A DNA stretch of 64,000 nucleotides from Fimbriimonas sp. (GCA_029866005.1 JARXAE010000002.1:62001-126000); one strand, 5' to 3'; counted from the first letter of the stretch, positions 1 to 8,313 are shown. Numbers and translations are program-made. The notes: a model not told the origin generated them from the sequence alone.

Positions 1-659
1 ATGTTTGCGCGCAACCCGCCTACTTCAAGTACAGCTGAAGGATTGAGAGTCGCAAGACGTTCACTTTCCGCGACCGCAATCCTGTCGAGTTCCAACACAG
101 ACTCCGGATTCGAAACGTGGTTATCGAGCTTCCTTTTCATCTCCAAGAGCTGGATTAGAACGCTAGGCGTGGACATCCTATCGCCTGCTCCGCGCGGGCG
201 AACCATTCCGATGAGGCGTCCGGGTGGAGTCGTTGCAAGAATGGTTGCCCCGGGACGGAGGTAGGATTGCAGACGGCTAACCGGAAAAACAAGCCTCTCC
301 GCTTCAGGATAATCGTCGTAGTTAAGCTTGACCGGGACAAAGTAACGATTGATCAGCCGTACAATTTCTGGGTCACGGAGGGCAAGCGTTTCCATATCTC
401 GGGCGTTGGAGTCGCGAGGGTCGATGATCACCCAAAGCAGAGCTTTTCTAAACTTGATGGCCACGTTAACGGCGTTTTGTGGATCGGTCTGCCACGCGAG
501 TTCCACGGCAGAAGCGGGAGGAGCCTTTCGACGATCCACCGTCACCAGCCTCTCCGACTTAGAGGGCGGAAGATAGGGGTAGAGCAGAACCTTTCCGACG
601 CAGATAATCGTGAGGACTGTGGCCGTAAATGCCGTCACGCCAAACTTCGGGTTCTGCAT
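1..659 (-). CDS. Membrane-anchored thioredoxin-like protein, partial (3' end beyond left edge)
   Basis: An open frame runs from an ATG at 659 off the left edge: 219 codons and no stop. A GGAG ribosome site lies seven bases before the ATG. Residues 7-30 are hydrophobic and look like a signal anchor. Residues 68-130 resemble the thioredoxin-like (DUF255-type) fold: a buried strand (ALLWVIID), then a helix, then DPEIVRLINRYFVPVKL, a typical continuation of these domains. Where the family has W-C-x-x-C, this protein has DPRDSNA, so the redox cysteines are missing and disulfide chemistry is unlikely. It is divergent from gatC. The family is inferred from pattern only, and the C-terminal part is unseen. 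Confidence 0.7.
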   Translation of the reverse strand, partial: MQNPKFGVTAFTATVLTIICVGKVLLYPYLPPSKSERLVTVDRRKAPPASAVELAWQTDPQNAVNVAIKFRKALLWVIIDPRDSNARDMETLALRDPEIVRLINRYFVPVKLNYDDYPEAERLVFPVSRLQSYLRPGATILATTPPGRLIGMVRPRGAGDRMSTPSVLIQLLEMKRKLDNHVSNPESVLELDRIAVAESERLATLNPSAVLEVGGLRAN

Positions 660-685
660 TGTCTAGCTCCATTATGAGCCTGTGC

Positions 686-691
686 TAAAAT
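686..691 (+). promoter_or_regulatory. Extended -10 box of gatCA
   Basis: TGC followed by TAAAAT forms an extended -10, eight bases before the gatC ATG at 700. No -35 is visible and there is no room for a ribosome site, so the transcript is probably leaderless or nearly so. On the other strand, CATAAT at 671-676 could serve the divergent thioredoxin-like gene. Confidence 0.5.
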
Positions 692-699
692 CAATCTCT

Positions 700-990
700 A
701 TGGCGATTTCGCTCGATGAAGTAAGGCATGTTGCGAAACTCGCTCGTTTGGACCTCGACGAGCCGGAAATGATGTCACTTCAGACTGAGCTCAACGCGCT
801 CATCGGACACTTTTCTGACATCCAAGCGGTTGATTTCGGTGGCATCAACCCAAAGCTCCACGCATCTAACCTCACCAATGTTTGGGCCGAAGATGTCCCG
901 CGCGCATCCTTCAAACGCGAACTCGCCCTCAAAAACGCCCCGATGAGCAAGGCAGGCCTGTTCCTCGTTCCCATGATCATTGAGGATTGA
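700..990 (+). CDS. gatC: Aspartyl/glutamyl-tRNA amidotransferase subunit C
   Basis: Small subunit of the GatCAB complex, which converts Glu-tRNA(Gln) and/or Asp-tRNA(Asn) to the amide form. The 96 residues are the usual GatC length. They open with ISLDEVRHVAKLARLDLDE, the family's N-terminal helix, and end with an LFLVPMIIED-like tail. I chose the ATG at 700 over an upstream GTG at 682 because the family starts at M-x-I-x-x-x-E-V and a -10 box lies just upstream. The stop overlaps the gatA start (TGATG), so the two are probably translationally coupled. gatB is not in the window. Confidence 0.93.
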   Translation: MAISLDEVRHVAKLARLDLDEPEMMSLQTELNALIGHFSDIQAVDFGGINPKLHASNLTNVWAEDVPRASFKRELALKNAPMSKAGLFLVPMIIED

Positions 991-2441
991 TGTCGATTAC
1001 ATCGCTTACCGCCGTTGAGATTGCAGCAAAGCTGCGATCAAAAGAAGTTTCTGCTGTTGAGGTCACCACGGCTTTTCTAGACCGTATCGACACAGAAGAT
1101 TCAAAGTACGGGGCATATTTAGCGGTTGACCGAGATCGGGCGTTGGCCGAAGCGGCCGCGGCTCAGATTAGACTTGAGACTGGCGACGCTTCGTTGCTGA
1201 CCGGGGTACCAGTTGCCATCAAGGACAACATGTCCACGGAGGGCATTGAGACGACGTGTGCCTCGAAGATTCTGAAAGGCTACGTTCCGCCGTTTGATGC
1301 GACCGTCGTTGAAAAGCTGAAAGCCCAGGGCGCGGTGATTCTTGGGAAGACGAACCTCGACGAGTTCGCGATGGGGTCGTCGACCGAGACGTCGGCCTAC
1401 AAACTTGCCCATAACCCTTGGGACGTGACCCGCACTCCAGGCGGTTCCTCAGGTGGATCGGCAGCGGCGGTTGCGGCTGATCTGGCTCCAGTTTCTTTGG
1501 GTTCCGACACTGGCGGTTCGATTCGGTTGCCGGCCTCCTTTACCGGAACAGTGGGTTACAAGCCGACCTATGGCCGGTGTTCCAGGTACGGATTAGTTGC
1601 GTTCGCTTCGTCACTTGATCAAATTGGTCCGATCACCAAGACAGTTGAGGATGCAGCAATTCTGGCCGAGGCCACAACTGGCCACGACGAGCGGGATGCG
1701 ACATCAAATCCGGCCCCCCCGGTTTCGGCTCGCGAACTTAAGAATGGCTCATTGAAAGGCCTCAAAATGGCGTTCCCGCGCGAGATGTACGGTGAGGGAA
1801 CCGATCCGGAAGTTCAGAAGACGATTGAAACTTCGCTGGAAGCACTGCGACGAGAAGGCGCAACGGTCGACGAGATTTCTATTCCTTCGATTCCATTGGG
1901 TGTCACGACTTACTACATCATCGCTCCTGCTGAGGCATCATCTAACCTTGCCCGATTTGATGGCGTTCGATACGGGCCCCGATCCCAAGGTCAGGGGCAC
2001 ATCGATGTTGTTGCCAAGACTCGCGCCGAGGGCTTTGGACACGAGGTCAAGGCTCGAATCATGATTGGCACCTACGCGCTGAGTGCTGGTTACTACGACG
2101 CCTTCTACCTTCGGGCCCAGCAGGTTAGGGTGATGATGACTCAGCAATTCTTGGATGCCTTCCAGAGCTATGATCTCATTGTCTCGCCAACCGCTCCGGT
2201 TGTTGCCTTCAAACTCGGCGATCTCAGCCAGGATCCGATGCAAATGAAGATGCTCGATTACTGCACCATCCCCGCGAACATGGGCGGAATGCCCGGCATC
2301 TCGATCCCGTGCGGATTTGCGCACGGGCTTCCGGTTGGGTTGCAGTTCATGGGTGCGCCCATGGAAGATGAACGGATGCTTCAGGCAGCCTTTTGCGCCG
2401 AGCAACTGTTTGCGGTTTCTCCGAGTCGGCCCAACCTTTAG
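990..2441 (+). CDS. gatA: Glutamyl-tRNA(Gln) amidotransferase subunit A
   Basis: Glutaminase subunit of GatCAB; it releases ammonia from glutamine and passes it to GatB. The 483 residues are full length. The amidase signature is intact: Lys78 in VAIKDN, cis-Ser153 in PGGSSGGSA and nucleophile Ser177 in [13 protein letters not shown] form the Ser-cisSer-Lys triad. The ATG at 990 overlaps the gatC stop; an in-frame TTG one codon upstream is less likely. The 3' end overlaps the convergent flavoprotein gene by four bases. It has no visible promoter of its own and is presumably co-transcribed with gatC. Confidence 0.96.
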   Translation: MSITSLTAVEIAAKLRSKEVSAVEVTTAFLDRIDTEDSKYGAYLAVDRDRALAEAAAAQIRLETGDASLLTGVPVAIKDNMSTEGIETTCASKILKGYVPPFDATVVEKLKAQGAVILGKTNLDEFAMGSSTETSAYKLAHNPWDVTRTPGGSSGGSAAAVAADLAPVSLGSDTGGSIRLPASFTGTVGYKPTYGRCSRYGLVAFASSLDQIGPITKTVEDAAILAEATTGHDERDATSNPAPPVSARELKNGSLKGLKMAFPREMYGEGTDPEVQKTIETSLEALRREGATVDEISIPSIPLGVTTYYIIAPAEASSNLARFDGVRYGPRSQGQGHIDVVAKTRAEGFGHEVKARIMIGTYALSAGYYDAFYLRAQQVRVMMTQQFLDAFQSYDLIVSPTAPVVAFKLGDLSQDPMQMKMLDYCTIPANMGGMPGISIPCGFAHGLPVGLQFMGAPMEDERMLQAAFCAEQLFAVSPSRPNL

Positions 2442-3784
2442 TTGTTAGCTGCCGACTCGCCGGCGACGTAGCCTGTCGCAAAAGCCGCCTGCAGGTTATA
2501 ACCACCCACCGGTCCGGCGACGTCGAGGACTTCACCGCAGAGGTAGAGACCCTGGATCAGCTTTGACGCCATTGTTTGGGGGTCGACTTCAGAGAGGCTG
2601 ACTCCGCCGGCGACGACTTCGCCTTTCTCAAGCGGCACAGTTCGGACGGTGCCGAGGGGGAGGGCTTTGATGTTTTCGACCAGCTTGATCCGGGGCTTCT
2701 TTTCTAACTTGGCAAAGAATGTGTGCTCGTCGATTCCGCTTTGGCGGAGAATGTAGGGGGCGAGGCGCTGGGGAACGGAATCGGCGATGAAGCTGGCGAC
2801 GGGGCGGCGCCCGTCTTGCTTCAGGATTGCCTCGGTGATTTGGGGGTGATCGATGCCTGGGGCGAGGTCGGCTTCGAGCTTAATCTCACCTTCGCTGTAA
2901 TTCTCGGCGATGAGGCGGCTTATGCCGAGGACAGTGGGGCCGGAGACGCCTTGGTGGGTGAAGAGAAGGTCACCCTGCCAGCGAGCGATTTCTTTGCCGT
3001 TTAGCTTGGCTTTAAGGATGATGTCATCGAGCGAGACGCCACTCAGTTCGGGGTCAAAGGGGTCGAGTTCGAGGTAGACGGGGGCGAGGGCGGCGGTGAG
3101 TTTTTCGACGGTATGGCCGAGGTCGCGCGCCCATTTCCAGCCGTCGCCGGTCGTGCCGCTATTGGGGTAGCTGGAACCTCCCGCGGCAAGGATGACGTGG
3201 TCGCAGTGGATGATCTGATCGTTGAGCCCGGCTCTGGTGGTGCCAGTTTGGAGTACATCGCTGAGCAGAGCCTTGGCTCCGAAGCGGGGCTTGTCTTCCT
3301 TGTTTGCGTAGCCCTTGTGCTTCTCGAACGGGGCTCCGGTTCGGACGCCGATGATTTTGCCATCTTCGACGAGGATATCTTCGACAGGAGTGTTGAGGCT
3401 GACTTCGACTCCGGCTTCATCGAGGTAGTCCTGGAGAATTGCGACGACGTCCTTGGCGGTTTGGTGAACCGGGAAGATTCGGCCGTCGGGACGGGTGTAG
3501 ACCTCGAGCCCCCTATCGGTGAACATCGGAACAATTTTGCGATTGGGGAATCTGTTGACGGCGGAGCGGATAAAGTCGGCCTCGTTCTTTCGGAAGGCGC
3601 GAATGACGTCGCCGATGGGGCCGTCGTGAGCGATATTACACTTCCCCCCGCCAGAGATGAGGATCTTTGTGCCGATGCGACTCGTTTTTTCGAGTAGGAG
3701 CACCTTCTTTCCGAGCGACGCCGCTCGCCAGGCGGCGAAAATCCCCGCCGCCCCGGCTCCGATAACGACGACGTCGGGTTTCAC
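2438..3784 (-). CDS. HI0933/YhiN-family FAD-dependent oxidoreductase
   Basis: A flavoprotein of the HI0933/YhiN (BaiN-like) family, substrate unknown. From the GTG at 3784 it has 448 residues, near the family length. The N-terminal Rossmann motif GAGAAGIFAAWRAA binds the ADP part of FAD, followed by the family motif ISGGGKCN. A second conserved block near the C-terminus (CGEVLDVAGPVGGYNLQAA) closes over FAD. An ATG at 3898 would add 38 unconserved residues and overlap the upstream gene, so GTG is preferred. It follows agmatine deiminase on the same strand and may share its transcript. The family assignment is firm; the reaction is not known. Confidence 0.85.
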   Translation of the reverse strand: MKPDVVVIGAGAAGIFAAWRAASLGKKVLLLEKTSRIGTKILISGGGKCNIAHDGPIGDVIRAFRKNEADFIRSAVNRFPNRKIVPMFTDRGLEVYTRPDGRIFPVHQTAKDVVAILQDYLDEAGVEVSLNTPVEDILVEDGKIIGVRTGAPFEKHKGYANKEDKPRFGAKALLSDVLQTGTTRAGLNDQIIHCDHVILAAGGSSYPNSGTTGDGWKWARDLGHTVEKLTAALAPVYLELDPFDPELSGVSLDDIILKAKLNGKEIARWQGDLLFTHQGVSGPTVLGISRLIAENYSEGEIKLEADLAPGIDHPQITEAILKQDGRRPVASFIADSVPQRLAPYILRQSGIDEHTFFAKLEKKPRIKLVENIKALPLGTVRTVPLEKGEVVAGGVSLSEVDPQTMASKLIQGLYLCGEVLDVAGPVGGYNLQAAFATGYVAGESAANN

Positions 3785-3857
3785 TAGAAGATTATGGGTG
3801 ATTTGTACGTGTCTGGTGGTCGCAACGCATCTGGAATCTCCAGACTCAGAACTCTGT

Positions 3858-5075
3858 TCAGAGTGGTTCGTGCGAGGTAATGCAGTGAATTCCACCACCG
3901 CCGAGATTGAGTGACCGAGTTTCGATGGCGACGACTCGGTGCTTAGGAAACAGTTTTTTGAGCTGGACCACGGTCTCGCGGTCCTTCCGCTTCAGGGCTA
4001 TGGGAGCACCGGAGCGGTAGAGCTTTGAGGTGAGCACTACACCGTTTGTGATGAGAAAGTTCAAGTAGCTCGCGGCGTGTGCGACTTTAATGGATTTGCC
4101 TTTGGGGAACTTGTGGGCGGGGCGATAGTCAACGTCCGCCATGAAATCGTAGACCGGGTCGCCGGGTTTGAGGGTTTCGATGTGGAGATCAGGGACGGGC
4201 ATTCGGTGAATCGTAAATGGCCTCCCGTGGATGTCACGAGCGGCCCTGAGCACGCTGTAGTTGGCTTCCATTCGCTCGCGGTTACGCCGTGCAAGGTCCG
4301 ACTTTTTGGCTTCGGCTTCGGTGACTTCGGCGGCCACGATTGTATTTGCATCGACAAAGCGAGCGATGTTATCAAGGTGTCCACCGGTGGTCGCGGGCAT
4401 GTAGATATCTCCTTCGGGCAACTTTAGCGGTCCTTTGAAGAAAAGACCGTCCTCAATGACTCCGCTCTCTAGCCAGATGATCTTTTGGACACCCATAGCG
4501 GACTTGAGTTTTTGGTCAACTTCTGCAAAGCTGAGAGTCGGGTTGCGCTGCATTTCGACTTCCTTGACGAACATTGCCACACCATCGCCATTAGCCTCTC
4601 GGTCGCCACCCTCACCAATGGTGCCGCTGGCGCGGGTGGGAACGCCCAACTTTTTACTCAGAAACCGATCAATCTTCTCATGCTGAACCGATGAGGGAGC
4701 CGAGGTCTTCTCGTAGCCCCAAAAGTTAAACCCGAAATCAAGAATCGTCTTTTGCTTACCGTTAGTGATGAAATAGGGTCCAAAGTCGCGCATCCAGATT
4801 TCGCTATAGTCGGCAACTCTGAGGCTGAGACGATTCGTCGGAAGCAGCTTTCGGACTGACTTCAGGGTCTTCTGATCTGGGACGAGCATCTCAACTTTGA
4901 CATTTTTGGTCAGCTCCCGGACGATTTCGTTCGTGGTCATGGCGATGCTCAGACCCTTCTTGTGGTCATAAGTTGGCCACGCCATCCAGACAGCGCGTTG
5001 GGGAGCGAACTCAGCCGCCGCTTGTTGAGGCAGTTCGGCCTTAAGTAGCGTCGAAACAAACAGCGCGGTGAGCAT
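3858..5075 (-). CDS. aguA: Agmatine deiminase (peptidyl-arginine deiminase family)
   Basis: Predicted to hydrolyse agmatine to N-carbamoylputrescine and ammonia, a step from arginine to putrescine. Family blocks seen: AVWMAWP near residue 30, WMRDFGPYF, GEGGDREANGDG, GGHLDNIARF, and C-terminal LGGGGIHCIT with the catalytic Cys at about 398. The first 15 residues are hydrophobic and end near an Ala-rich stretch, suggesting export, which is less usual for this enzyme. The next gene upstream encodes an aminopropyltransferase, so the pair could make spermidine-type polyamines. Related porphyromonad-type peptidyl-arginine deiminases share the fold and are the main alternative. Confidence 0.85.
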   Translation of the reverse strand: MLTALFVSTLLKAELPQQAAAEFAPQRAVWMAWPTYDHKKGLSIAMTTNEIVRELTKNVKVEMLVPDQKTLKSVRKLLPTNRLSLRVADYSEIWMRDFGPYFITNGKQKTILDFGFNFWGYEKTSAPSSVQHEKIDRFLSKKLGVPTRASGTIGEGGDREANGDGVAMFVKEVEMQRNPTLSFAEVDQKLKSAMGVQKIIWLESGVIEDGLFFKGPLKLPEGDIYMPATTGGHLDNIARFVDANTIVAAEVTEAEAKKSDLARRNRERMEANYSVLRAARDIHGRPFTIHRMPVPDLHIETLKPGDPVYDFMADVDYRPAHKFPKGKSIKVAHAASYLNFLITNGVVLTSKLYRSGAPIALKRKDRETVVQLKKLFPKHRVVAIETRSLNLGGGGIHCITSHEPL

Positions 5076-5081
5076 GCCAGA

Positions 5082-5087
5082 AGTCTA
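5082..5087 (-). promoter_or_regulatory. -10 box of the agmatine deiminase gene
   Basis: TAGACT read on the minus strand, exactly six bases before the ATG at 5075. No -35 is recognisable; a large palindrome occupies that region instead. A start site at about the ATG predicts a leaderless message. Confidence 0.5.
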
Positions 5088-5090
5088 CTT

Positions 5091-5119
5091 ATCTGTCCTA
5101 CACGACGTGTAGGACAGAT
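5091..5119. repeat. 29-bp palindrome between speE and aguA (operator or terminator)
   Basis: Two perfect 13-base arms (ATCTGTCCTACAC and its complement) surround a 3-base centre. It begins just after the speE stop at 5125 and ends four bases before the -10 of the next gene. No T-run follows on the minus strand, so a standard terminator is doubtful. Placement over the -35 region suggests an operator, but either role is inference. Confidence 0.6.
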
Positions 5120-5124
5120 TTGAT

Positions 5125-6054
5125 TTAGGCCGTCCAAACAAACGGCTCGGCGTCAGTGAGGATGCGAGCTGAGTTCTTTTGGGCTTCGATCAGGTACTCA
5201 GGAAGAGTGAAACAGGCGTTGTGGAATCGGCCGGTGTAGTAGCGGTTCTTGACTCCCCGAGCGGCGAATCGCTTTTCGATCTCGTCGGCTGTCAGTGCCA
5301 TTGGGTCGTGCTTCTTGGATGCAAGAACGAAGCCCCAGGGCTGGAAGAAGGTGGTGACGATTCCGTAGTAGCCGTAGACGTAGGGGAAGACTTCCTTCAT
5401 GGCTTCGAGGGTCTCGATGCAGGAGACCATGCACTCGGGATAGTTCTCGTTAGCGGAACCGGCTTGCATGGCGAAGACTCCGTCGTCGCTCATTGCGTCG
5501 GCAGCGATTTGGAAGTACTCCTTCGTGAAGAGGAACTGACCCGGACCGTCTTCGTGGGGGTTTGGAAGGTCGCTGAGGATGACGTCGAAGTTTGCGCCTT
5601 TGTGGTCGACAAGCCATTGGCGAGCGTCGCAGTGGAGGAGTTCGGTTCGAGGATCCTCGAACGCGCCCTGGTGCCACTCGGGCATGTGGACTTTGACCAT
5701 GTCGACGAGCTCTTCATCGATGTCGACCATGACGGCCTTCTCAACCGTATTGTGCTTGAGGGCTTCTCGAAGAGTCGCACCTTCGCCGCCGCCGCAGACC
5801 ACAACCGACTTTGGGTTTGGGTGAAGGGTCATGGCGGGCTGGCTCATGCACTCGTGGAAGACGTACTCATCCATGATCGAGGTCTGGATGTTGTAGTCGA
5901 GGAACAGCGATTTTCCGAACCGGGGGATGTCGCAGATCTGGTAGGTCTGGTACTCGGTTTTGCCTTCGAGGATCATCCTCTCGACTCGGTACTGCCAGAT
6001 AGCCGCACTGGTGTGCGTTTCGTTGATAAAAATTCCGGTTGCGTCGCTACTCAT
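5125..6054 (-). CDS. speE: Polyamine aminopropyltransferase (spermidine synthase family)
   Basis: Transfers aminopropyl groups from decarboxylated SAM to a diamine or polyamine. It has 309 residues. The nucleotide motif is GGGEGATLRE at 88-97, followed by acidic D111 in DIDEE, then HCDARQWL and catalytic Asp161 in LSDLPNP. Classical spermidine synthases usually read GGGDGGxxRE; the GEGAT form is commoner in thermospermine-type enzymes, so product specificity is open. The gene is upstream of the agmatine deiminase on the same strand and both probably serve polyamine synthesis. A -10 box lies six bases before the ATG. Confidence 0.9.
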   Translation of the reverse strand: MSSDATGIFINETHTSAAIWQYRVERMILEGKTEYQTYQICDIPRFGKSLFLDYNIQTSIMDEYVFHECMSQPAMTLHPNPKSVVVCGGGEGATLREALKHNTVEKAVMVDIDEELVDMVKVHMPEWHQGAFEDPRTELLHCDARQWLVDHKGANFDVILSDLPNPHEDGPGQFLFTKEYFQIAADAMSDDGVFAMQAGSANENYPECMVSCIETLEAMKEVFPYVYGYYGIVTTFFQPWGFVLASKKHDPMALTADEIEKRFAARGVKNRYYTGRFHNACFTLPEYLIEAQKNSARILTDAEPFVWTA

Positions 6055-6060
6055 TTGCCC

Positions 6061-6066
6061 AGGCTA
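6061..6066 (-). promoter_or_regulatory. -10 box of speE
   Basis: TAGCCT on the minus strand, six bases before the ATG at 6054; no Shine-Dalgarno is possible in that gap. A leaderless start is predicted. Confidence 0.4.
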
Positions 6067-6082
6067 TTGTGACATATCCTAG

Positions 6083-6108
6083 TTTGGAGTGCGGGAACTT
6101 GTTTCCGC
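6083..6108 (-). repeat. Dispersed hairpin repeat, copy 1
   Basis: This 26-base element matches the reverse complement of 6185-6210 with about two mismatches. Its core is an imperfect GCGGAAAC-AA-GTTTCCGC palindrome followed by CTCCA. Copies 1 and 2 face each other across 76 bases between speE and fabI. Confidence 0.7.
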
Positions 6109-6184
6109 AATTGGACATTATGGGCTGTGCTCGGCGTGTAGATTGTCACACGTTTCCAGCCGCGATGAATCGCTCGAATTTAAA

Positions 6185-6210
6185 GCGGAAACAAGTTTCC
6201 GCACTCCACA
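6185..6210 (+). repeat. Dispersed hairpin repeat, copy 2
   Basis: It contains the perfect palindrome GCGGAAAC-AA-GTTTCCGC and then GCACTCCA-like sequence, ending directly against the fabI stop codon at 6211. With copy 1 it could fold into a long stem-loop in the fabI 3' region. No transposase is nearby. Confidence 0.7.
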
Positions 6211-6975
6211 TTAGACGGCCATGACGTTATATCCGCTGTCGACGAAGATGATCTGGGCGCTGACGCCTTTGCTGAGGTCGCTGATCAGATAGAGAGCGGC
6301 TCCAGCGGCTTCTTGTTGACCATATTCGCGCTTGAGGGGAGCGGTGCCTTGAACGGACTTGATGAAGTCTCCCAACCCGCTGACGCCTCGACCTGAAATG
6401 GTGTTGACCGGACCAGGGGAGACGGTGTTGACCCGGATTCCTCGGTCGCCGAGTTCGGTTGCGAGGTAGCGGACGCTACTCTCAAGGGCGGCTTTGCAGA
6501 GGCCCATGACCTTATAGTTGTTCATCACGCGGGTGCTACCGATGTAGCTGAGGGTGACGATGCTGCTGTCTTCCTTCATCAGCGGTTCAAGGGTTTGGCA
6601 AGTCTTCACCATCGAGTAGACGCTGGCGTTCATTGCGGTGTTGAAGTCTTCGAGACTGGTGTCGAGGAAACGACCCGTGAGAGCTTCTTTCGGCGCGAAG
6701 CCGACGCTATGAACCAGAAAGTCGAGCTGGCCGAGTTTGACTTTGACTTGTTCTTGCAGAGCTTCGTATTGCTCAGCGAACATGAAGTCGACGGTGACAG
6801 TCTCGAATCGCTCACGGCCTTCGAGGAGCTTGTTTACGCCTTCGAGGAGTCGATCGTTCTGCGCACCCACTCCGACGATTGCGCCCTCTTGGTTCGCTCG
6901 GTCGGCGATTGCCCAGCCGATGGAGTTTTTGTTTGTGACGTTGAGGACGAGACCGGTTTTGCCTTCGAGAAGCAT
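6211..6975 (-). CDS. fabI: Enoyl-[acyl-carrier-protein] reductase FabI
   Basis: NADH-dependent last step of fatty acid elongation. The 254 residues are the normal length. The FabI-type active site is complete: LSYIGSTRVMNNYKVMGLCK supplies Tyr144, catalytic Tyr154 and Lys161 (Y-x6-K). The N-terminus carries the SDR nucleotide motif in its FabI form (NKNSIGWAIA), and SVGFAPKEAL is the substrate loop region. A CATAAT -10 box sits seven bases before the ATG, so the mRNA is probably leaderless. The gene stands alone, with hairpin repeats at its 3' end. Confidence 0.95.
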   Translation of the reverse strand: MLLEGKTGLVLNVTNKNSIGWAIADRANQEGAIVGVGAQNDRLLEGVNKLLEGRERFETVTVDFMFAEQYEALQEQVKVKLGQLDFLVHSVGFAPKEALTGRFLDTSLEDFNTAMNASVYSMVKTCQTLEPLMKEDSSIVTLSYIGSTRVMNNYKVMGLCKAALESSVRYLATELGDRGIRVNTVSPGPVNTISGRGVSGLGDFIKSVQGTAPLKREYGQQEAAGAALYLISDLSKGVSAQIIFVDSGYNVMAV

Positions 6976-6982
6976 GATTTAG

Positions 6983-6988
6983 ATTATG
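6983..6988 (-). promoter_or_regulatory. -10 box of fabI
   Basis: CATAAT on the minus strand with a 7-base gap to the ATG at 6975. No ribosome site is present in the gap. Confidence 0.5.
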
Positions 6989-7069
6989 ACTGGTTTTCGA
7001 CGCCGCCAAATCATTCACCGACAGGTCAGATTTGCAGGAACCAAAAATGTTAAGGAAACAACAAAATGG

Positions 7070-7088
7070 AAATTGTAGTACACAATTT
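7070..7088. repeat. Inverted repeat upstream of the heptanucleotide array
   Basis: AAATTGT, five bases, then ACAATTT: perfect 7-base arms in an AT-rich intergenic stretch 41 bases before the tandem array. It could be a repressor site for the secreted-protein gene at 7189. This is inference only. Confidence 0.4.
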
Positions 7089-7128
7089 GTGGAATTGGTG
7101 ATATGGTTGGACTAAGGCTTCTTAATCG

Positions 7129-7205
7129 AAAGATCAAAGATGAAAGATGAAAGATGAAAGATGAAAGATCAAAGATGAAAGATCAAAGATGAAAGATGAA
7201 AGATC
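7129..7205 (+). repeat. Heptanucleotide tandem array, 11 units
   Basis: Eleven uninterrupted 7-base units of AAAGATG (seven) or AAAGATC (four) lie head to tail. The order is C,G,G,G,G,C,G,C,G,G,C by last base. Every G unit carries an ATG, and the start codon of the next gene (7189) is one of them. Because 7 is not a multiple of 3, successive ATGs fall in different frames. Confidence 0.95.
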
Positions 7206-8286
7206 GCTAAACGCGAATAGAACACACTCGAGGGGAGCGGCAACGCTTGCAACTTGCATCGTCGTTGCAACTTCGATTGCCACTCTTGGTTGGATCGGGA
7301 TGCACAAGCCGTCGCTCGGCGCAGCCAAAGTAGCTGAGTGTGTTGAATGCTCACTCCAGTCAGCACCTCCGACCGCGAAGGAGTTTCTCTCGTTGCCACA
7401 GGGGGCAAACGCACAAATTTCACGTGGCACATTACCGCCAGGTGGAACTTGGCAGGCAAAGCTCGGCAAAATTGATGCCAATGGTCAATATACTGCACCA
7501 CAATTCTACTACCCGGCAGGCTATGACACGGTCGAGTACTGGGCAACGAACGGTACAGTCTATTCCACCGACATTTTGGTGAAGAGAGACCCTACGAAGC
7601 CCTACCACGGTGGCAACGCACTCTTCAAAACTGAAGCGGACGAAATGGTTGACGTTCCTGACGACGGTGAATGGCATGAAGTTGTGGAGCCTGGCACAAC
7701 AGATGAGTTACCAACCCCGCTAGAATGTGTGCCGATTGTAGCCGTAAATGTTACTACTGATACTGAAGCTCAGCAGTCAGTTGTACAGTTGCAAACTGAT
7801 CAAGCAACTTCTGCTACGCAGCAAATGTTTGCACAAGCAACGCCGCTACAAGTTGTTGGTGCTCAAAAGTGCAAGAACATTGGGCCGATTTATCCTAGAC
7901 CGACAGGTGGTTGCGTACCCGGAACCACGAAAGAAGTGCGGGGGCCACTGAAGACTTTTAGTAAAGCATCAGGGCCTTGGTCGGACAATGCAACGCTGAC
8001 AATGTCAGCAACACTCGCTGCTGAAATCAAGAAGATTTTCAAAATCGATGTATCGATCGGTGGAACTTACACCATACGTAGCAAACCGATTGACTACGTG
8101 CAAAGCCAAACGATTGACAAGTGGGCTTGTGGCGCTGACGGACAGTGGACTTACGTCGGTTCGACCGTATGCAAGAGGTTTGCTACTGGAGTCCAAACCA
8201 TCCCCGATTGGGGTGCTTGGTGGCTCGGATACAACAAGGATGGAAGCCCCAAGCACTGGAGTCCATGGTCCTGTGGGGCGATCTAG
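7189..8286 (+). CDS. Secreted or anchored protein of unknown function, start inside tandem repeat
   Basis: I do not recognise this 365-residue protein. Residues 17-40 form a hydrophobic export segment, followed by a Cys pair (AECVECS). Residues 60-125 read like an Ig-type strand domain (GTLPPGGTW, then IDANGQYTAP), a pattern seen in bacterial surface proteins. A second Cys-containing region around residues 220-365 is Trp- and Cys-rich towards the C-terminus. The ATG at 7189 lies in the third-last unit of the heptanucleotide array, so residues 2-5 are encoded by repeat DNA. There is no normal ribosome site. The next gene is convergent, and a hairpin lies between them. Confidence 0.65.
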   Translation: MKDERSLNANRTHSRGAATLATCIVVATSIATLGWIGMHKPSLGAAKVAECVECSLQSAPPTAKEFLSLPQGANAQISRGTLPPGGTWQAKLGKIDANGQYTAPQFYYPAGYDTVEYWATNGTVYSTDILVKRDPTKPYHGGNALFKTEADEMVDVPDDGEWHEVVEPGTTDELPTPLECVPIVAVNVTTDTEAQQSVVQLQTDQATSATQQMFAQATPLQVVGAQKCKNIGPIYPRPTGGCVPGTTKEVRGPLKTFSKASGPWSDNATLTMSATLAAEIKKIFKIDVSIGGTYTIRSKPIDYVQSQTIDKWACGADGQWTYVGSTVCKRFATGVQTIPDWGAWWLGYNKDGSPKHWSPWSCGAI

Positions 8287-8313
8287 CTCGACTCGTAGAT
8301 AAGTGGCTTCTTC

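Noticed and set aside
3784-3898. ATG at 3898 as start of the FAD protein
   Set aside because: It adds 38 unconserved residues inside the agmatine deiminase gene; the GTG at 3784 sits right before the Rossmann motif.
5179-6072. Long plus-strand open frame opposite speE
   Set aside because: Its translation is low-complexity and Val/Gly/Asp-rich, as expected from the complement of a real gene; speE on the other strand has all family motifs.
7129-7205. CRISPR-like array
   Set aside because: Units are 7 bases with no spacers; it is a simple tandem repeat.
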